Source: Gyromitra esculenta (lineage: Eukaryota; Ascomycota; Pezizomycetes; Pezizales; Discinaceae). Taken from it: a DNA stretch of 64,000 nucleotides. The stretch spans positions 496,001 to 560,000 of the forward strand of contig JBCAML010000005.1 of assembly GCA_038503075.1 (NCBI GenBank). Reading direction: 5' to 3'. The notes under the pieces are model-generated. The model was not told where the DNA came from and searched no databases. It saw only the letters and a program-made list of their open reading frames with translations. Positions 11,966-23,452 of this stretch are shown here, piece after piece. Both the position numbers and the translations under genes were made by a program. The first letter of the stretch is position 1. Every line of letters begins with the position of its first letter.

Positions 11966-13356
11966 CTATCTAAAAGGACACCCGCCTTTGCTCCCTACCC
12001 CCATCATCCTAATATTTTCCGCCTCTTTCACTACTTTCTCTCTACCCTTTCCACTAAATCCCTTCGGTCCCACGCTCGCGATTTCATACCCACCTGCCAT
12101 ATACCGTTCCTCCCCAACAACCGGCCATCCCCCAATCCTCGCGATCCAGGCCCAAGGCCCATACTGATTCCAGAAAGTCGGAGCGACATACCACGGCTCA
12201 GTACCCATTATATGAGAGTTATAGAGGCCAGTTTTCGGGTTCGGGCTCTCGCACAGATTTTCGACACGCGTTATACGGGGAAGCGCCAGATGACGAAGGA
12301 GGAATTTACGGGTGCCAAGGACCGCAGTGAGAATATACGGGATTGTCCAGTGAGGTTTCGGGAACCTGCATGAGGCGACATTCGTTCATCATATCAGCTG
12401 CTATGATGTCGATTTAGAGTTATAGGAAGGTTGTACACGTACATCATGGCAGTATGCAACCGCTCGTCCAGAATCCCATAGATGCACTGCGTCCCAAAGC
12501 GCTTTACTGGTCCGCGCGGGACCCAGTAGAGAAGTAGTTCGATGGACTGGAGCGCTACTTGGTTGTTGATTGCAGTCGGGACCATGTTGACTTTTTCGAA
12601 TTCCTCAGAGAACTCGACCATCGCTTCCCATGTTTTCGGTATCGTCTCGGGCGGAATATTCATGCGGATCCCGATCTCGGTCCAGAACTTCCACATGGCG
12701 GCCTTTTCGAGCTGTGTGGGCTGGCGCCACTCATAGCGGGAAATAAAGTGGATGGGCTGCGTGGCGAAGAGAAGAAGCGTATAGAGAGTATCGGAGGGCC
12801 GGATCGATGGATATTGCGAGTGGATGAAGTTCATGCCTGAAATTTAGGTAAGGCTGTTGAGCGCGCCCCCCCCCCCAGAAGCTCTCGGCAGGGGGACTTA
12901 CGTGCCAATGCGAGGGATGCTCGCTCCGAGTCCAAAGGCCATCGTATGAACTCGGCTACTAGGATTTTGGTGTCCACATAGCGTTTTGGAGCGGGCTCCG
13001 GGTCTATAAACTGGCGGGTCCCCAAGAGGATTTTCGAGATTGAAGGGATGGCGTAGGTCTTGAGCAATGTTTATTATTACGTAGCACATAAGAATAGAAG
13101 GCCAAAGGGGGCCAGCAAAGCGAACCCTAAAAAGCGCAAACTCCAATGCAGTTTCAAAGAACTTTGGGAATTCGAGCACCACCATATTCAGCATAATTTC
13201 CTGCGCATCAGACAGACAGATCTTTTCATAGATCTCTGCCGTTGTGAGGTTCTCATAGCCAAGGGATCTGGTGAGTTTCTCGGTGCGCCGATTGCGAAGG
13301 AACTTCACCAGACAGAGATATGGAGTCGCTGTGAGGGCGAAGAGGTATTTGAACAT
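11966..13356 (-). CDS. MpaB/DUF2236-family oxygenase (rubber-oxygenase catalytic domain)
   Basis: Four exons (13356-13126, 13058-12902, 12836-12443, 12365-11966) give 393 residues. A hydrophobic N-terminus (MFKYLFALTATPYLCLVKFL) suggests ER membrane anchoring. Family marks in order are ALEFALFRTYAIPSIS, ARMNFIHSQY, DTLYTLLLF, RYEWRQPTQLEKAAMW and IGIRMNI. This domain is shared by latex-clearing protein and by MpaB, which cleaves a prenyl chain in mycophenolic acid synthesis. Most fungal members are uncharacterised and I see no secondary-metabolite core gene nearby, so the substrate is open. The first intron (13059-13125) has a weak GTTCGC donor but is required for the family alignment. The second (12837-12901) contains an 11-base G/C homopolymer. 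An upstream Met at 13476 is possible but adds unconserved residues. Confidence 0.8.
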
Positions 13357-14827
13357 GGCGGAGAGGCTGGCTGCTAGGTGGCAGAGAAGAGAGAGTCGTG
13401 AATACTTAAGTGAATTAAGATCTCTGGGGACGGGTTGGTTTGTGTTATCTATGTAGCTAGGTGTTCTTGAGTACATACGATTCCTTGATCCTCACAGTAT
13501 GCAATCCGACCCCAACTGGGCCCCAGAAGCACTGTTTCGTTGACCTATCTGTTCGTACATGAGGACACACACCTAATACTGTAGACTAAATATGACTTAG
13601 GAAGTATGGGCGGCTTTCTGCAATTGTACGGGGCGTCAGGCTTAACTGGCATAGCGGCGGAGAAGCCTTCTCTTGGCGAACATGTGTGAATTTCATTATA
13701 GATGCTGGTCTTTGTATGGACATCCCCGGCCTGATGGCTGAACCGGTTAGTTAGCTGACAAGGGGCTGGTTGGCCCAATCTGTAGACAGAGTTTTAGGGT
13801 CTCATTCTTGTTGCGCCCATATCCGCCAACTAACCAGTTCTACCACCAGGCCGGGAACGACTGTATGATCAAAACAGATACCCTTCAAAGCCCGCCAACT
13901 CAAAGTTATAAGCTTCCTGATACAATACCCGTAGATCACCCAAAACCAACAGCCAACTTGAACCAGAAAAACGCTCCAAGTAGAAAGGTTTCAAGCAGAC
14001 TTCCCCGCCAATCAGTATGCCAGGGCGGGTTGGGGGGGGATGTTTGGTCGTAACTTGTTATTCCTTTTGCAGTGTTTGAGACCGATAATCCCTGTTGGCC
14101 AGGCAGGCCACAGCAGTCTGAGATTCCTTCAACTTTAGCTATAGTACTAGATCCTAGCCAGACATATTTATATAGCTGGCGAATTGTCACGATTGATTCC
14201 CCTAAAGCAGATATCATAAATTAACTAAAAACAAACTCACATCAACTCTACTGTTAGGAGGGACCTGGAGACCGTGACCACTCACTGCTGGAGAGAGTAT
14301 AAGAATTTGGTTGGAACTGAACCTAACTATAAGTCAAGATCCTTGGCGCCTCTGCGGCCTTTCAACCACTGGCAGCCACGGGAATATGTAACACCTGGCC
14401 ACGAAGGTAAGAATCGGAAAAGCTTAATCCCTGGAGACATTTCAAAAGGAATCCACGATGCATGGAGAACTAGCGACCCCGCAGCAAGCCGGGCCTCTGC
14501 TGGCTGTCTCAGACGGGAGGGGAATGTGGCGATTGCACGGACGCAATTCAGCCTTGCAGATGCGCGGCAGGGGTTGTTTTGGCTGGAGGGAAATATCACG
14601 CAGAGAGCAGAGCCAGCCTGAACGTGTAGTAGAAAATACCTGCGTATGTATGTTGGCTGTTTAGATATCACGCAAACTAGTATTGTCGCACTAATCTCAC
14701 AGTACCTAGTATATATATACATACCTAATAAACGTTTAAATAGAATCCAGAGGTCAGCCATTCCCTTCCCTTCCCTTACCTGTTCCTTCTAGCACAAACG
14801 CCACCAGCCAGCCAGCCAGCCAGCCAG
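13357..14827. other. Spacer with inverted repeat and simple repeats
   Basis: No convincing gene. It holds an inverted repeat (13724-13857) and, just after the DUF202 stop, simple repeats. A 144-residue minus frame (14327-14761) lacks family resemblance or compositional bias and is not called. Confidence 0.5.
13724..13857. repeat. Inverted repeat with arms of about 35 bp, MITE-like
   Basis: The left arm 13724-13759 (includes CCGGCCTGATGG and GAACCGGTTAGTTAG) matches the reverse complement of 13823-13857 (CCGGCCTGGTGG and GAACTGGTTAGTTGG) at roughly four bases in five. The loop is about 60-65 bp. No coding potential. It could be a small non-autonomous transposon remnant. Confidence 0.5.
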
Positions 14828-14828
14828 C
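14761..14828. repeat. Simple repeats (TTCCC)n and (AGCC)n
   Basis: About three TTCCC units at 14761-14777 and about six CAGC units at 14804-14828. The second tract reaches the stop codon of the DUF202 gene, so it lies in that gene's 3' region. Confidence 0.75.
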
Positions 14829-15390
14829 TATAACCGCAATATCAAAACCAGCAATACAGAATACGCCGCAACACTAATCACAGAGACCAACGCAACAACC
14901 TACCCCCTCCCTCCCTCCACAGTCAACATCATCAACATCATCATCATCATCCATTTTTTCCACTCTCTCCCAGCCCACGAGGCGCAAAAACTCACATTCC
15001 CACTAGTCCTGAACTCCTTCCCCTGCGCCTCCCGAAAAAACTGCCGATTCCCCGAATCCCGTCGCAGCAAACCAATAACCAGGACCGAAGCGCCAAAGAC
15101 CGCAAAGAGCGCGCCGATAGAGTAGAACTCGTGCGTGAACACCTTCAGGATCACCAGAGCGAACGAGAACTGCGATAGTGCTGTCCGGAGGTATGCTCCT
15201 TCGAACGTGCGTTGTGCGGCCCGTATCTCGATGAGTTCGGCTTGCGTGAGGAGTGCGGACTTGGCCCGGTGGGCTCGGAGGGTGTAGCGGTCGCTATGCT
15301 GCGGGAGGGAGGGAGGGAGGGGGTAATTAGCTAAGGTTGTAAGTACTGTTTTTTGTGGGGAGCTGGGTGGGAGAGGAATACCTCAAACAT
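14828..15390 (-). CDS. Small DUF202-domain membrane protein
   Basis: Three exons (15390-15382, 15298-14996, 14899-14828) give 127 residues. The first exon is only nine bases (Met-Phe-Glu). The protein reads AELIEIRAAQRTFEGAYLRT, then hydrophobic spans LSQFSFALVIL, IGALFAVFGASVLVIGLL and, after the last splice, VVALVSVISVAAYSVLLVLI, with FRTSGN between spans two and three. This is the three-helix DUF202 fold also found in bacterial YidH and in Vtc1-like vacuolar proteins. Its biochemical role is unknown. The intron at 15299-15381 contains GGGA repeats and that at 14900-14995 contains ATG/ATC triplets. The minute first exon is the least certain part. Confidence 0.78.
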
Positions 15391-17679
15391 GGCGGGAAGG
15401 GGGGGGGAGGCAAGGTAATGGGTGATTCGCAGATAGTAATGTGAATGGCAAAGAGGGTAGGATTTAATTTCGTGAATGCTGTTGGCAGCCTGGGATGATA
15501 TTGTACAGTGAGTGGGGAGAGAAAGGGGAATGCAGATGCGTGTCAATGACTAGGCTTGATTAGGTGGCTTTAAGCTGTGTTAAGCGGCTGCGTTGTCGTA
15601 TATATACTTGTTCTGGTATATGTAGGCCTCCGGCTCTCAGCTTAGCGAGGCTACTTCATGGAGTTCTTGAAGTGATTGGGGAAATATCTAGATCTCAATA
15701 GTTGTAAGCCGCCTTGGAGCCCACACATGGGCGGTGCGCAACAACGCTTGCAACACCTTAAAGCGCAGTGGTGCTGAACCATAGACTATCTGTCGCTCTC
15801 TCTGCAGAAGAGTAGTGTCTGAGTGGACTCTTAGGTTTCGATAAAGCGTTCGCTGGCTTTGGGGTGGAGCTGCTTCTACCTATGACTTTGAGCATCGTAG
15901 GGGATTAGAGATAGTAATAGGTAGGCTGAAAATAACAGTAAAAATTACAAGAGTGGCTAGCCTTGATCTCCAATACCTTTAATACTAGTAAGTTCTTACC
16001 AGCCGTCCTCCACTAACGAGGAAACAGAAGACTTGCAATTGTTCAAAAAATCGAGTGATAGTCCATGAATTAAATTAACTCCCATACCGCAAACACAGTA
16101 TCCAATAGCCAGAGGACCAGTCCACGCCCTCTCTGGGGAGGGCTAGAAGAGGACGGTAGAACAAAGCGACAGACTGCACCTAGGCCTACTACTAATGCCC
16201 TTTCCGCCTGTTTCTGCAACCGTGCCAATCCATCTCCCCATAAAGCAACCGTGCGGGTAGTTGGAACGTTTATATCAGACAGAAATCCGCCGTCCAAAAT
16301 GATCCATTTTCATAGAAGTAGAGACAGGCCTACCTAGACGCTATTATGGCCTTCCAGGGAAGCAACTCGGGGGACAAAACCGTGAGATCTCTTGCGTTGA
16401 AGAAAGTCCTTTCACGAAACCGGAATATAGATGAGATTCAATGCTGGATCGGGTCCTAGAAGTAATAGTGCAGCGTTCCAGTAACAACCGTCCCTGAGAA
16501 ACGGGACTGAGGAATGAATTGATGTCGATGAGGATCCAGCCTGGCTGTGGATATGAAATGTGGCGGTATTTTCCACCACTGAGGACTGTTTTGCCAAAGC
16601 AGGCGCTGGGTAGAGTGTATGCTACAATGTAGCTGCGGTAGGCATATATATGGTACTGGAGGCAGTGATTCTCGGAATTCCCGGATTGCTGCCATTGAAG
16701 TTGGGATTTCAGTATGGGGGAACGAGATATTAGCCGTTTCTATAGACTTGATATAGCTACTGAGCAGCCGGAGAAGTTTATGTGCAGTAGTAGGATGAAA
16801 GGATACGTATATTGGCGCGGGTCATCTGAGAGTGATGAGAATAGAGAATACAGAATGGGGGTCCATTGACACGTCGATCCTGCTTGCAAATCTCAACAAT
16901 CGCGGGGGGGAGAAGCTACAGTTACTGCCATGCAGGTTTCTCGCATCAGTCTCCACACTGTTGACCGGTGGCTGATTAATAGCCCAGATAAACAATATCT
17001 ACATGCCAGACAGCACAAAAGACCTGCTGAACAATTGCACGCGCAGATTGCCCCCGATAAGGGAGCGGGCCGAGGTACCAATTTGGGGCCCAGTGACTGG
17101 CAAGCAGCATCCCGGTGCCTGTCAAGCTTAAGCAGAACCCGGAGTTCCATATCCTACCCCTCCATCATTGGCCTTCTCGAAGGATTTCCCACCCCTTCCG
17201 TCGTACGGTTGGCCCCTTTCTGATTCTGTTGGGGCAGAGACCCAGGGATTGCGGAATCCGATTCTTCCGGGTTCTCTGCGATGGGTTACTATTCAGCTAT
17301 GGGACGGCCTCTGGGGGAGAGGGTTGAGAGTGCATTATATATTATATAATTGTATCGGTGAGGGCTCGGCAGGACGGTGGAGATAAAAATGGAGATAGCG
17401 AGCCGAAGCCCCTAATCGATAGCCGTCGCCTTGAGTGGAATCCTCTCCCTTCTCCGTGTCTTCTCCATTCTCCTCTGTCTTCTCCGTGTCTTCTCCGTGT
17501 CTTCTCCATTCTCCCTCCATCCCCTCTGGGCACTTCACGATACTTCACGATACTCCTCGACAATATCACCACAGCCTCGGTGTCAGCAGCAATTCTTGGT
17601 TCGCTCACAAACCTAGTCTTGGCGCGTCTGAGCCGCATTCTGCCCAACCACGGCTTTCTGCAGCATCTCTTTTCCCACC
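15391..17679. other. Spacer upstream of the THEM6-like gene
   Basis: No recognisable gene in 2.3 kb. A TATCACTCG motif (minus orientation) lies at 16052. A strongly pyrimidine-rich tract with repeated CTTCTCC-type units (about 17440-17530) precedes the THEM6-like gene and is likely its promoter or leader. Confidence 0.5.
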
Positions 17680-18781
17680 ATGAACTCGTCGCAAATCCCC
17701 TCCGCAGACACAACTGCAGACTCGTTCGTCATGGCGGTGCTCAGCAAGCTCTCGACGGGCCTTCTCCAGGCCACGGCCAGCGGGCCACCGAGCTGGAGCA
17801 CGATATTCAAGATTCTGTTTCTGACGCTGGCGTTGGTGAACATCAAGAACGTGCCATTAACGTGGCATGTAAGTGCTCCCATCCCTCCTCCCTCCTCCCT
17901 CCCCACTAACTCTGCAGCAGTTCCGATTCTACCGCTCCCTCTTCCACCACCTAATCCGTCTCCGCTCCCACCACCCGACGCCCGCCCACCTCTTCTCCCC
18001 CATCTCCAGCACCTCCCGGTCCCCGCTCTACGAGTGCGATCTCAACCTGCACAAGTCCAACTCGACCTACTTCTCCGACCTGGACATCGCGCGGACGCAC
18101 CTGATCTGCCACCTGATCAAGCGCTCGCTGCGCACCCGGCGCTCGCTGTACGTCGCCCTCGGCGGCGTCACCTGTCTGTTCCGCCGCGAGATCAAGCCGT
18201 TCGAAAAGTACGAGATTGTGAACCGCGTGCTCGGCTGGGACGCCAAGTGGGTCTGGGTCGTGTCGCATTTCGTCAGCATCCACCCGGACCCCAAGACCGC
18301 GCAGAAGAAGATCTTTGCTAGCGCCCTGAGCAAATATGTTTTTAAGATGGGACGCGTCACCGTGAAGCCGGAGGAGATCTTTATGGAGTGTCGGCTGCTG
18401 CCGGAGAGGCCGGAGGGGGTTTTGGTGTCGACTGCGACTGAGGTGAATGGGAATGGGAATGGGAATGGGAATGGAGTAACGAAGGTTAATGGGACGACGA
18501 AGGCTAATGGGACGACGAAGGCTAATGGGACGACGAAGGCTAATGGGACGACGAAGGCTAATGGGGCGGCAAAGGCCTCGGAGGAGGAGCTGCTGAAGCG
18601 GCTGGATGCTGCGTCGCTGCTGGAGGACAAGGCAGACGAGTACTGGACCTGGGACCGCGTGGAGGCCGAACGGCAGCGTGGGTGTGAGGTTGCGCAGTAT
18701 ATGCTTGGGCTTGACAAACTGGAGGGGGAGATCCGGACCGGCGAGGAGGAAGGACTGACGAAGATTGGGCGCTTCTATTAG
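17680..18781 (+). CDS. THEM6-like (UPF0670) thioesterase-fold protein
   Basis: Two exons, 17680-17868 and 17918-18781, give about 350 residues; the acceptor could also be 17920, removing one Gln in frame. An N-terminal membrane segment (IFKILFLTLALVNIKNV, about 44-60) precedes a hot-dog fold domain: FRFYRSLFHHLIR, SPLYECDLNLHKSNSTYFSDLDIAR, LYVALGGVTCLFRREIKPFEKYEI and KWVWVVSHFV. This matches THEM6/UPF0670, ER-membrane relatives of 4HBT acyl-CoA thioesterases whose substrate is not established. A low-complexity insert (about 245-275) is made of (Asn-Gly)n and six-residue KxNGTT repeats. The C-terminus (EEELLKRLDAASLLEDKADEY... region) is charged and probably helical. The coding strand turns from C-rich to G-rich along the gene. 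Confidence 0.78.
18444..18575 (+). repeat. In-gene tandem repeats: GGGAAT hexamers then 18-bp units
   Basis: GGGAAT is repeated about four to five times (18448-18473). It is followed by about five 18-bp units of the type GCTAATGGGACGACGAAG (about 18485-18575), the last one diverged. Unit lengths are multiples of three, so copy-number change keeps the reading frame of the THEM6-like protein. Confidence 0.85.
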
Positions 18782-19399
18782 AATAGACGATAAATTGGGG
18801 GGGGGAGAGGGGTTTTCTTCATCCTTTCTTTCGTTTCCTGGAGTATGTTCTGGATAGAGGTCACCTTTCTATTTTTTTTTTGTTATATCCAATGTTCTAG
18901 ATACCGAGGATATCGTAATCGAGGGGAGTATGGTGATATCCATAGATAGACACTTGTACAGGATCTGTATAGGGTAGAGCTCTTTTTATTTTTCCTTTTG
19001 TAGGACGGATGGAGCTTGGATGTAATGAGTTTCTAGCTGTAACCCTAGAACTGCTCTTTTGGATGAGACATTGGCTCTGATGGTTTCCCTGTCCTACCCT
19101 ACTTGATTGCTTCACGAATACAAGACTATGCACACGGCCCACTGGCACTCATCCAATCTACCACCAGCCTGCTAAAAAAAAATCACGCGATATCACTCGA
19201 TTAGGTAACAGTTTCAAGCTCCCTTGACCAGAACCGTAAAAAAAATATCAAGTATAAACAGAAGAAAAATAGAAAAAAACACCAATCCCCTCTCCCAACA
19301 CCATCGAATCTAGATCTTAGTAACACCCCTCCAAGGAAAATAAAATAAAAAAACACCCTATAACCCCACCCCCCGGGCTTCATCCGTGTAAACCCCCAT
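18782..19399. other. Convergent 3' region
   Basis: Lies between two convergent genes. It has T-rich runs (about 18870) and A-rich runs (19240-19360) fitting 3' ends of both, and one TATCACTCG motif at 19191. No gene seen. Confidence 0.5.
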
Positions 19400-19717
19400 C
19401 TAAGTACTCGAATCCGAACCCGACCCCAAACTCGACCCCGAGTCCGCCGCCGAACCCGCACCGGCGCCTACGGTCGAGACACAGTATCGCAGCGCATCAC
19501 GGGCACACGAGTGGTCGCCTGGCTGGCACTGTGAGTACTGGGCTGAACTGGGGGAGGTTAGCATTCGTGTATATGCGAAGAGGAGGAGGAAGAGGAAGAG
19601 GAAGAGGAAGTGGGACTAGGGACTGGGTTCTTACTAGCACTGCCGCATTGGTGTGTCCTGTGCGTGTACGAGCGCCATCACGGCGATGAAGAAAGCGACT
19701 GTGACACCGAACTGCAT
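19400..19717 (-). CDS. Small secreted four-cysteine protein, Ser/Gly-rich tail
   Basis: Two exons, 19717-19635 and 19547-19400, give 76 residues. The signal peptide is MQFGVTVAFFIAVMALVHA. The mature part has four cysteines in about 30 residues (RQC, SQCQPGDHSC, ALRYC) and then a Gly/Ser/Asp tail of about 25 residues. Splicing joins TA to T to make a Tyr codon; without it the frame stops at once (TAG after the first Cys). The donor is GTAAGA, the acceptor CCCCCAG, and the intron (19548-19634) is GA-rich. I recognise no family. Size, secretion and cysteines fit a candidate effector or surface peptide; that is inference. Confidence 0.6.
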
Positions 19718-20889
19718 TTTGGCTGTAGTAGTTGTAGTTTGGTATTTCGTCCGAGATATAGATTTGATGGTGGGGGGGGGGTTAACGGGTGGTGGTAATG
19801 ATGGTTGTAGTGGGGGGGGAGGTGGGGAGGTTGCAGTAGTTATATAAAAATCTGTTCCGAGCACTTGCTGCTTTTTATATACATCTCTACTACGCTGATT
19901 TTTCAGCTCCAAACCCAATAGTATTCTACACCATTGCCAAGAGTGCCACGACACGCAGAGCGGACCGTACTGATCCGGACGAGTCAGCCCTCTTTAAAGG
20001 CAGTGCTGATGTAAGATATTGATCCCCCGCCTTGCATGGTGGGTGGCTCAAGGGGGGGCAGCTCGTGTTGACAGCGCTATCTAGCTGGGGATTATTTAAC
20101 TTGGGTTCTGCTCTGGAGGGGTTATGGGAGGGGTTTTGCTGGCTGATTGGGTGGCTGGGTGGTCGGCGGTGCCAAAACCGTGCATAGATCGACGTGAATA
20201 GTAAACATCGAGCAAGTAGCGCTGGGACGAGTGAGTTGGAGTTCCCTATATATAAAATCCTTGTGGGTACAGATAGATATTTAGAGAGGAAGAAAAACCC
20301 TATATGGGGAACGTGAATGGATGGTTTTGATAACGGTTTTCAATGCCTTGAGACGACTTTGAAACTGCCAGTTAGCCGTCCACAGACTTGGTCGAACCCT
20401 CAGAGTTCAAAATCGCTCATTTGGGAGGATGATCTTGTCGGAGAGAGGCCATGCGAGGGGCTGGCCAGTGTGACGGAGTGGGGATACAGTTATTACAGAA
20501 AGTGGTAATTGAGATACATCTGCACGGTGATTAGAATATTCCCAACTGCAGAGTGTCTCGGGGTTTGTTGAAATACAGATCAGCTATTCCACGGGGACTC
20601 AGTGATCCGAATCATGGGTTATCACCCGTGCTCTACAAATTCAATCCGAATAGTTGGAATTGGTGTTTAGGCATGGCAGCGCCAGGGTCAATGATCGTCT
20701 ACTGGGCCTGGGGTTCGGACACCGGCCGCGCCCGGGGAATGTTAGGCGAGTGCAGGGCCTGAGTCCCGAATCCCGGGGCCCCACCCGGGCTGGGCGGATG
20801 CCCCTCGTCGTTTAGACACTCCGCCAACCGTGTACCTACCTCCTTCTGGATCTCCTCCAATAAACATCAAGTGTTCTACCTCTACAGAG
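19718..20889. other. Bidirectional promoter region
   Basis: Separates the divergent small-secreted-protein and nucleoside hydrolase genes. TATATAAAA at 19841 lies about 125 bp upstream of the secreted-protein start. Poly-G runs occur at 19770-19830. No gene seen. Confidence 0.45.
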
Positions 20890-22367
20890 ATGGCGCCCAG
20901 AAAGATCATAATCGATACCGACCCTGGGCAAGTGGCTTGCTTGAACCAATTTACACTGTGCATTCGTAGCTGACCCCGGGACAGGGTGGACGATGTGTTT
21001 GCGCTCCTCCTTGCGCTCTCTGCGTCGGAGGAGGAGCTGGAGGTCTTGCTGATTTCGCTGACCTTTGGGAATATCGATCTTGAGAAGTTGGTGTTCACCT
21101 GCTCGTTAATACCTGCTTCCATGGCTGATGGCCGACCTCGAACAGCTGCCTGCACAACACGATATCTATGTTCCACATCCTGGAGCTGGATCGTAAATGG
21201 CGCCTCAAAAACGGCCTCCCCACCGGATATCGCAGTCTCGAGAAATTCAAGCCCATAGTTGCAATTGGCGCCGACAAACCGTTGGAGGAGCAAGCCGTGT
21301 TTGCAGACTACTTTCACGGCCTCGATGGCCTGGGAAACGTCCATACGATTGTATATCAAACCCCACCAGGGAGCCATTAGCTAGAGCTGAGGGAGAGTAC
21401 TAATACCTCCCAGGCACCCCATTTCGAACCCACCGAGACCTGGCGCCACCTATTCCAGTCCTCCCCCGAGCTCCTCCAGCCCGAGGATGCCGTCCCACCA
21501 AACTTCATCCCGACCGCAGTGCCAGCACATAGGAAGATTCTCCAGCTTCTGCGCGAGAACGAGCCAGACACAATCACGATTGTCGCCGTGGGCCCACTGA
21601 CGAACCTCGCGAACGCCGCGGAAGAAGACGTCGCGACCTTCCTCCGCGCCAAGGAAGTCGTCATAATGGGCGGCGCGATCGACATCGAAGGCAACGTGAC
21701 CCCGGCCGCCGAGTTTAACCATTTCGCGTGTTCGTGGTCCGCGGCCCGCATCTACGCCCTCACCTCGCCGAACCCTGCCTCCACCCTCCCGCCGTCGCCC
21801 TCGAAGAAGTGGAAGCCGCATCCCCCCGCAGCCCTGTGGCGCACGCTCAACCTTACGGTGTTCCCGCTCGACGTGACGTCGCAGCATCTCCTGTCTGCGG
21901 CGGAATTCGAGTCCCTGGCGGACCCACTGGCTGCGAAGGGCTCCCCGCTCGCGGGGTGGCTCAAGGTGCTTGCCACCTCTACGTTCGGGAAGATGAAGGA
22001 TATTTACCTGGAATCTGCAGCGTTGTTGGCGGAAGGGCGGAAGCTGCATACGAATGATCTGAGTCTGCATGATCCGCTGTGTGTATGGTATCTGCTCTCG
22101 TTGCTGAGGGGCGATACGTGGACTGCGATCGAGGATCGAGATATACGTATCGAGACGACGGGACAGTGGACACGTGGGATGTGTATAGTCGATAGACGCG
22201 GGAAGAGGGTGGAGGAGAATCTGCTGGAGGGTGTCAAGATGGGGGATGTGGGGGTGTGGCTGCATAAGGGACATGGGAATAGAGTGAGGCAGGTCGTGAG
22301 GAGTCCAGAGGGTCATGGGCTGGGGTTTGCGATAGAGATGTTGAAGAGGGTTTTGGTGCAGGAGTAG
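20890..22367 (+). CDS. Inosine-uridine preferring nucleoside hydrolase family protein
   Basis: Four exons (20890-20927, 20985-21086, 21146-21350, 21414-22367) give 432 residues. Exon 1-2 splicing makes the hallmark DTDPGVDD that holds the catalytic Asp and calcium ligands. Further marks are LTFGNID, DYFHGLDGLGN, AVGPLTNLA, VVIMGGA and, near the end, LSLHDPLCVWYLL with the last Asp ligand. The enzyme should hydrolyse the N-glycosidic bond of nucleosides to ribose and free base for salvage, probably in the cytosol. The first intron (20928-20984) has a GC donor (GCAAGT); no GT donor gives the right frame. The ExEnPxxxxNFIPTA-type middle region is typical of fungal members. The gene converges on a purine nucleoside phosphorylase. 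Confidence 0.88.
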
Positions 22368-23452
22368 GAGTGGGAGAGGCAGAGGTAGAGCTGGAGGGCT
22401 GTGGGGTATGTGGCTGAGTTTAGCTTTTTTTTAGATGGCAATGACTGCACAGCTAGTCGGAGGCAGTGCCTCATTCTTTGCCTAAAAGAAAACTATTCCA
22501 TTATCTTGTATCAAGTCTAGTCACACGATAGAGTTTTAGAAACTAAATGTGAGGTGTGAGGTTTTTTTTTTAGCGGAAGCATAAATGAGGTTATGCTAGT
22601 TTTTCTATAACTTATATAGATGACTATGATCTCGGTAGCATTATCTGTTTTTCGGTGAGCTCGTAATTTTGTCGTGTTATAGATGGGGCTAAAGCTAGGG
22701 AATATAAAGGGTAGAGGACGCAGATTCGATATAACGATAAAGACGATAGTTGAAGAATAATTGATACTGCCTGGGGAGAGAGCATCAAGATGGCACAGAC
22801 CTCACATTATTTCTAGGTGACCCCATAGAGTAGAAAACCTCATCATCCCATCTTCACACCCTTGTTTCCAACACATAGTACAGTACAATCACCCATAAGA
22901 GTGCTCTCTACAGGAATATTCAGCTGATAAGAATGCGAGTGACGGGACCGAGATATCTTGTATGGATATCTGGGACAAAAGTGGGGTAAAAATTGTCACG
23001 AGATACTCCCTCCACGGTATCAAGCAAAAGGGCACGGGTACTGGCACTCCTATGCCCTTCCCCAAATTCCCCATCACTACATCTAGGGGCCTGCTCTCCT
23101 GGTGTTAATATCTTGGCGCATACTTGGCAAAGAATATTCGCTCTATAAAAATACTATGGCTGGTCCCGACTTGATTCTTGCAGGGCGATCGTACACATAA
23201 GCATACTATACAGGTAGAATATCAGAAAACCAACTGCAAGCAAGTATTTCAACCGGCTATATATAGACAATACTATTAATTTATTTAATCGTACATGTTT
23301 TTAACGAGCTAGCTATATTTATGAAACATTCCCTAGAGGCGGTAGGTAGAACAGTCTATAAGAGCTGACATATATGTCAGAAGGAGAAGGAAGAGGAGGA
23401 TCTCCACCCAACCTATATATATATAAAAAGGCCCGTTGCCATAGCAGCTTAT
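22368..23452. other. Convergent spacer
   Basis: AT-rich region between the nucleoside hydrolase and the exon ending at 23453. TTTTTTTTT at about 22563 may belong to a 3' end. No gene seen. Confidence 0.45.

Noticed and set aside
14327..14761. 144-codon minus-strand frame
   Set aside because: No domain, no promoter or splice context, Cys and Arg spread at random.
11966..15390. Secondary-metabolite cluster around the MpaB-like oxygenase
   Set aside because: No polyketide synthase, peptide synthetase, terpene cyclase or prenyltransferase in the window; neighbours are unrelated.
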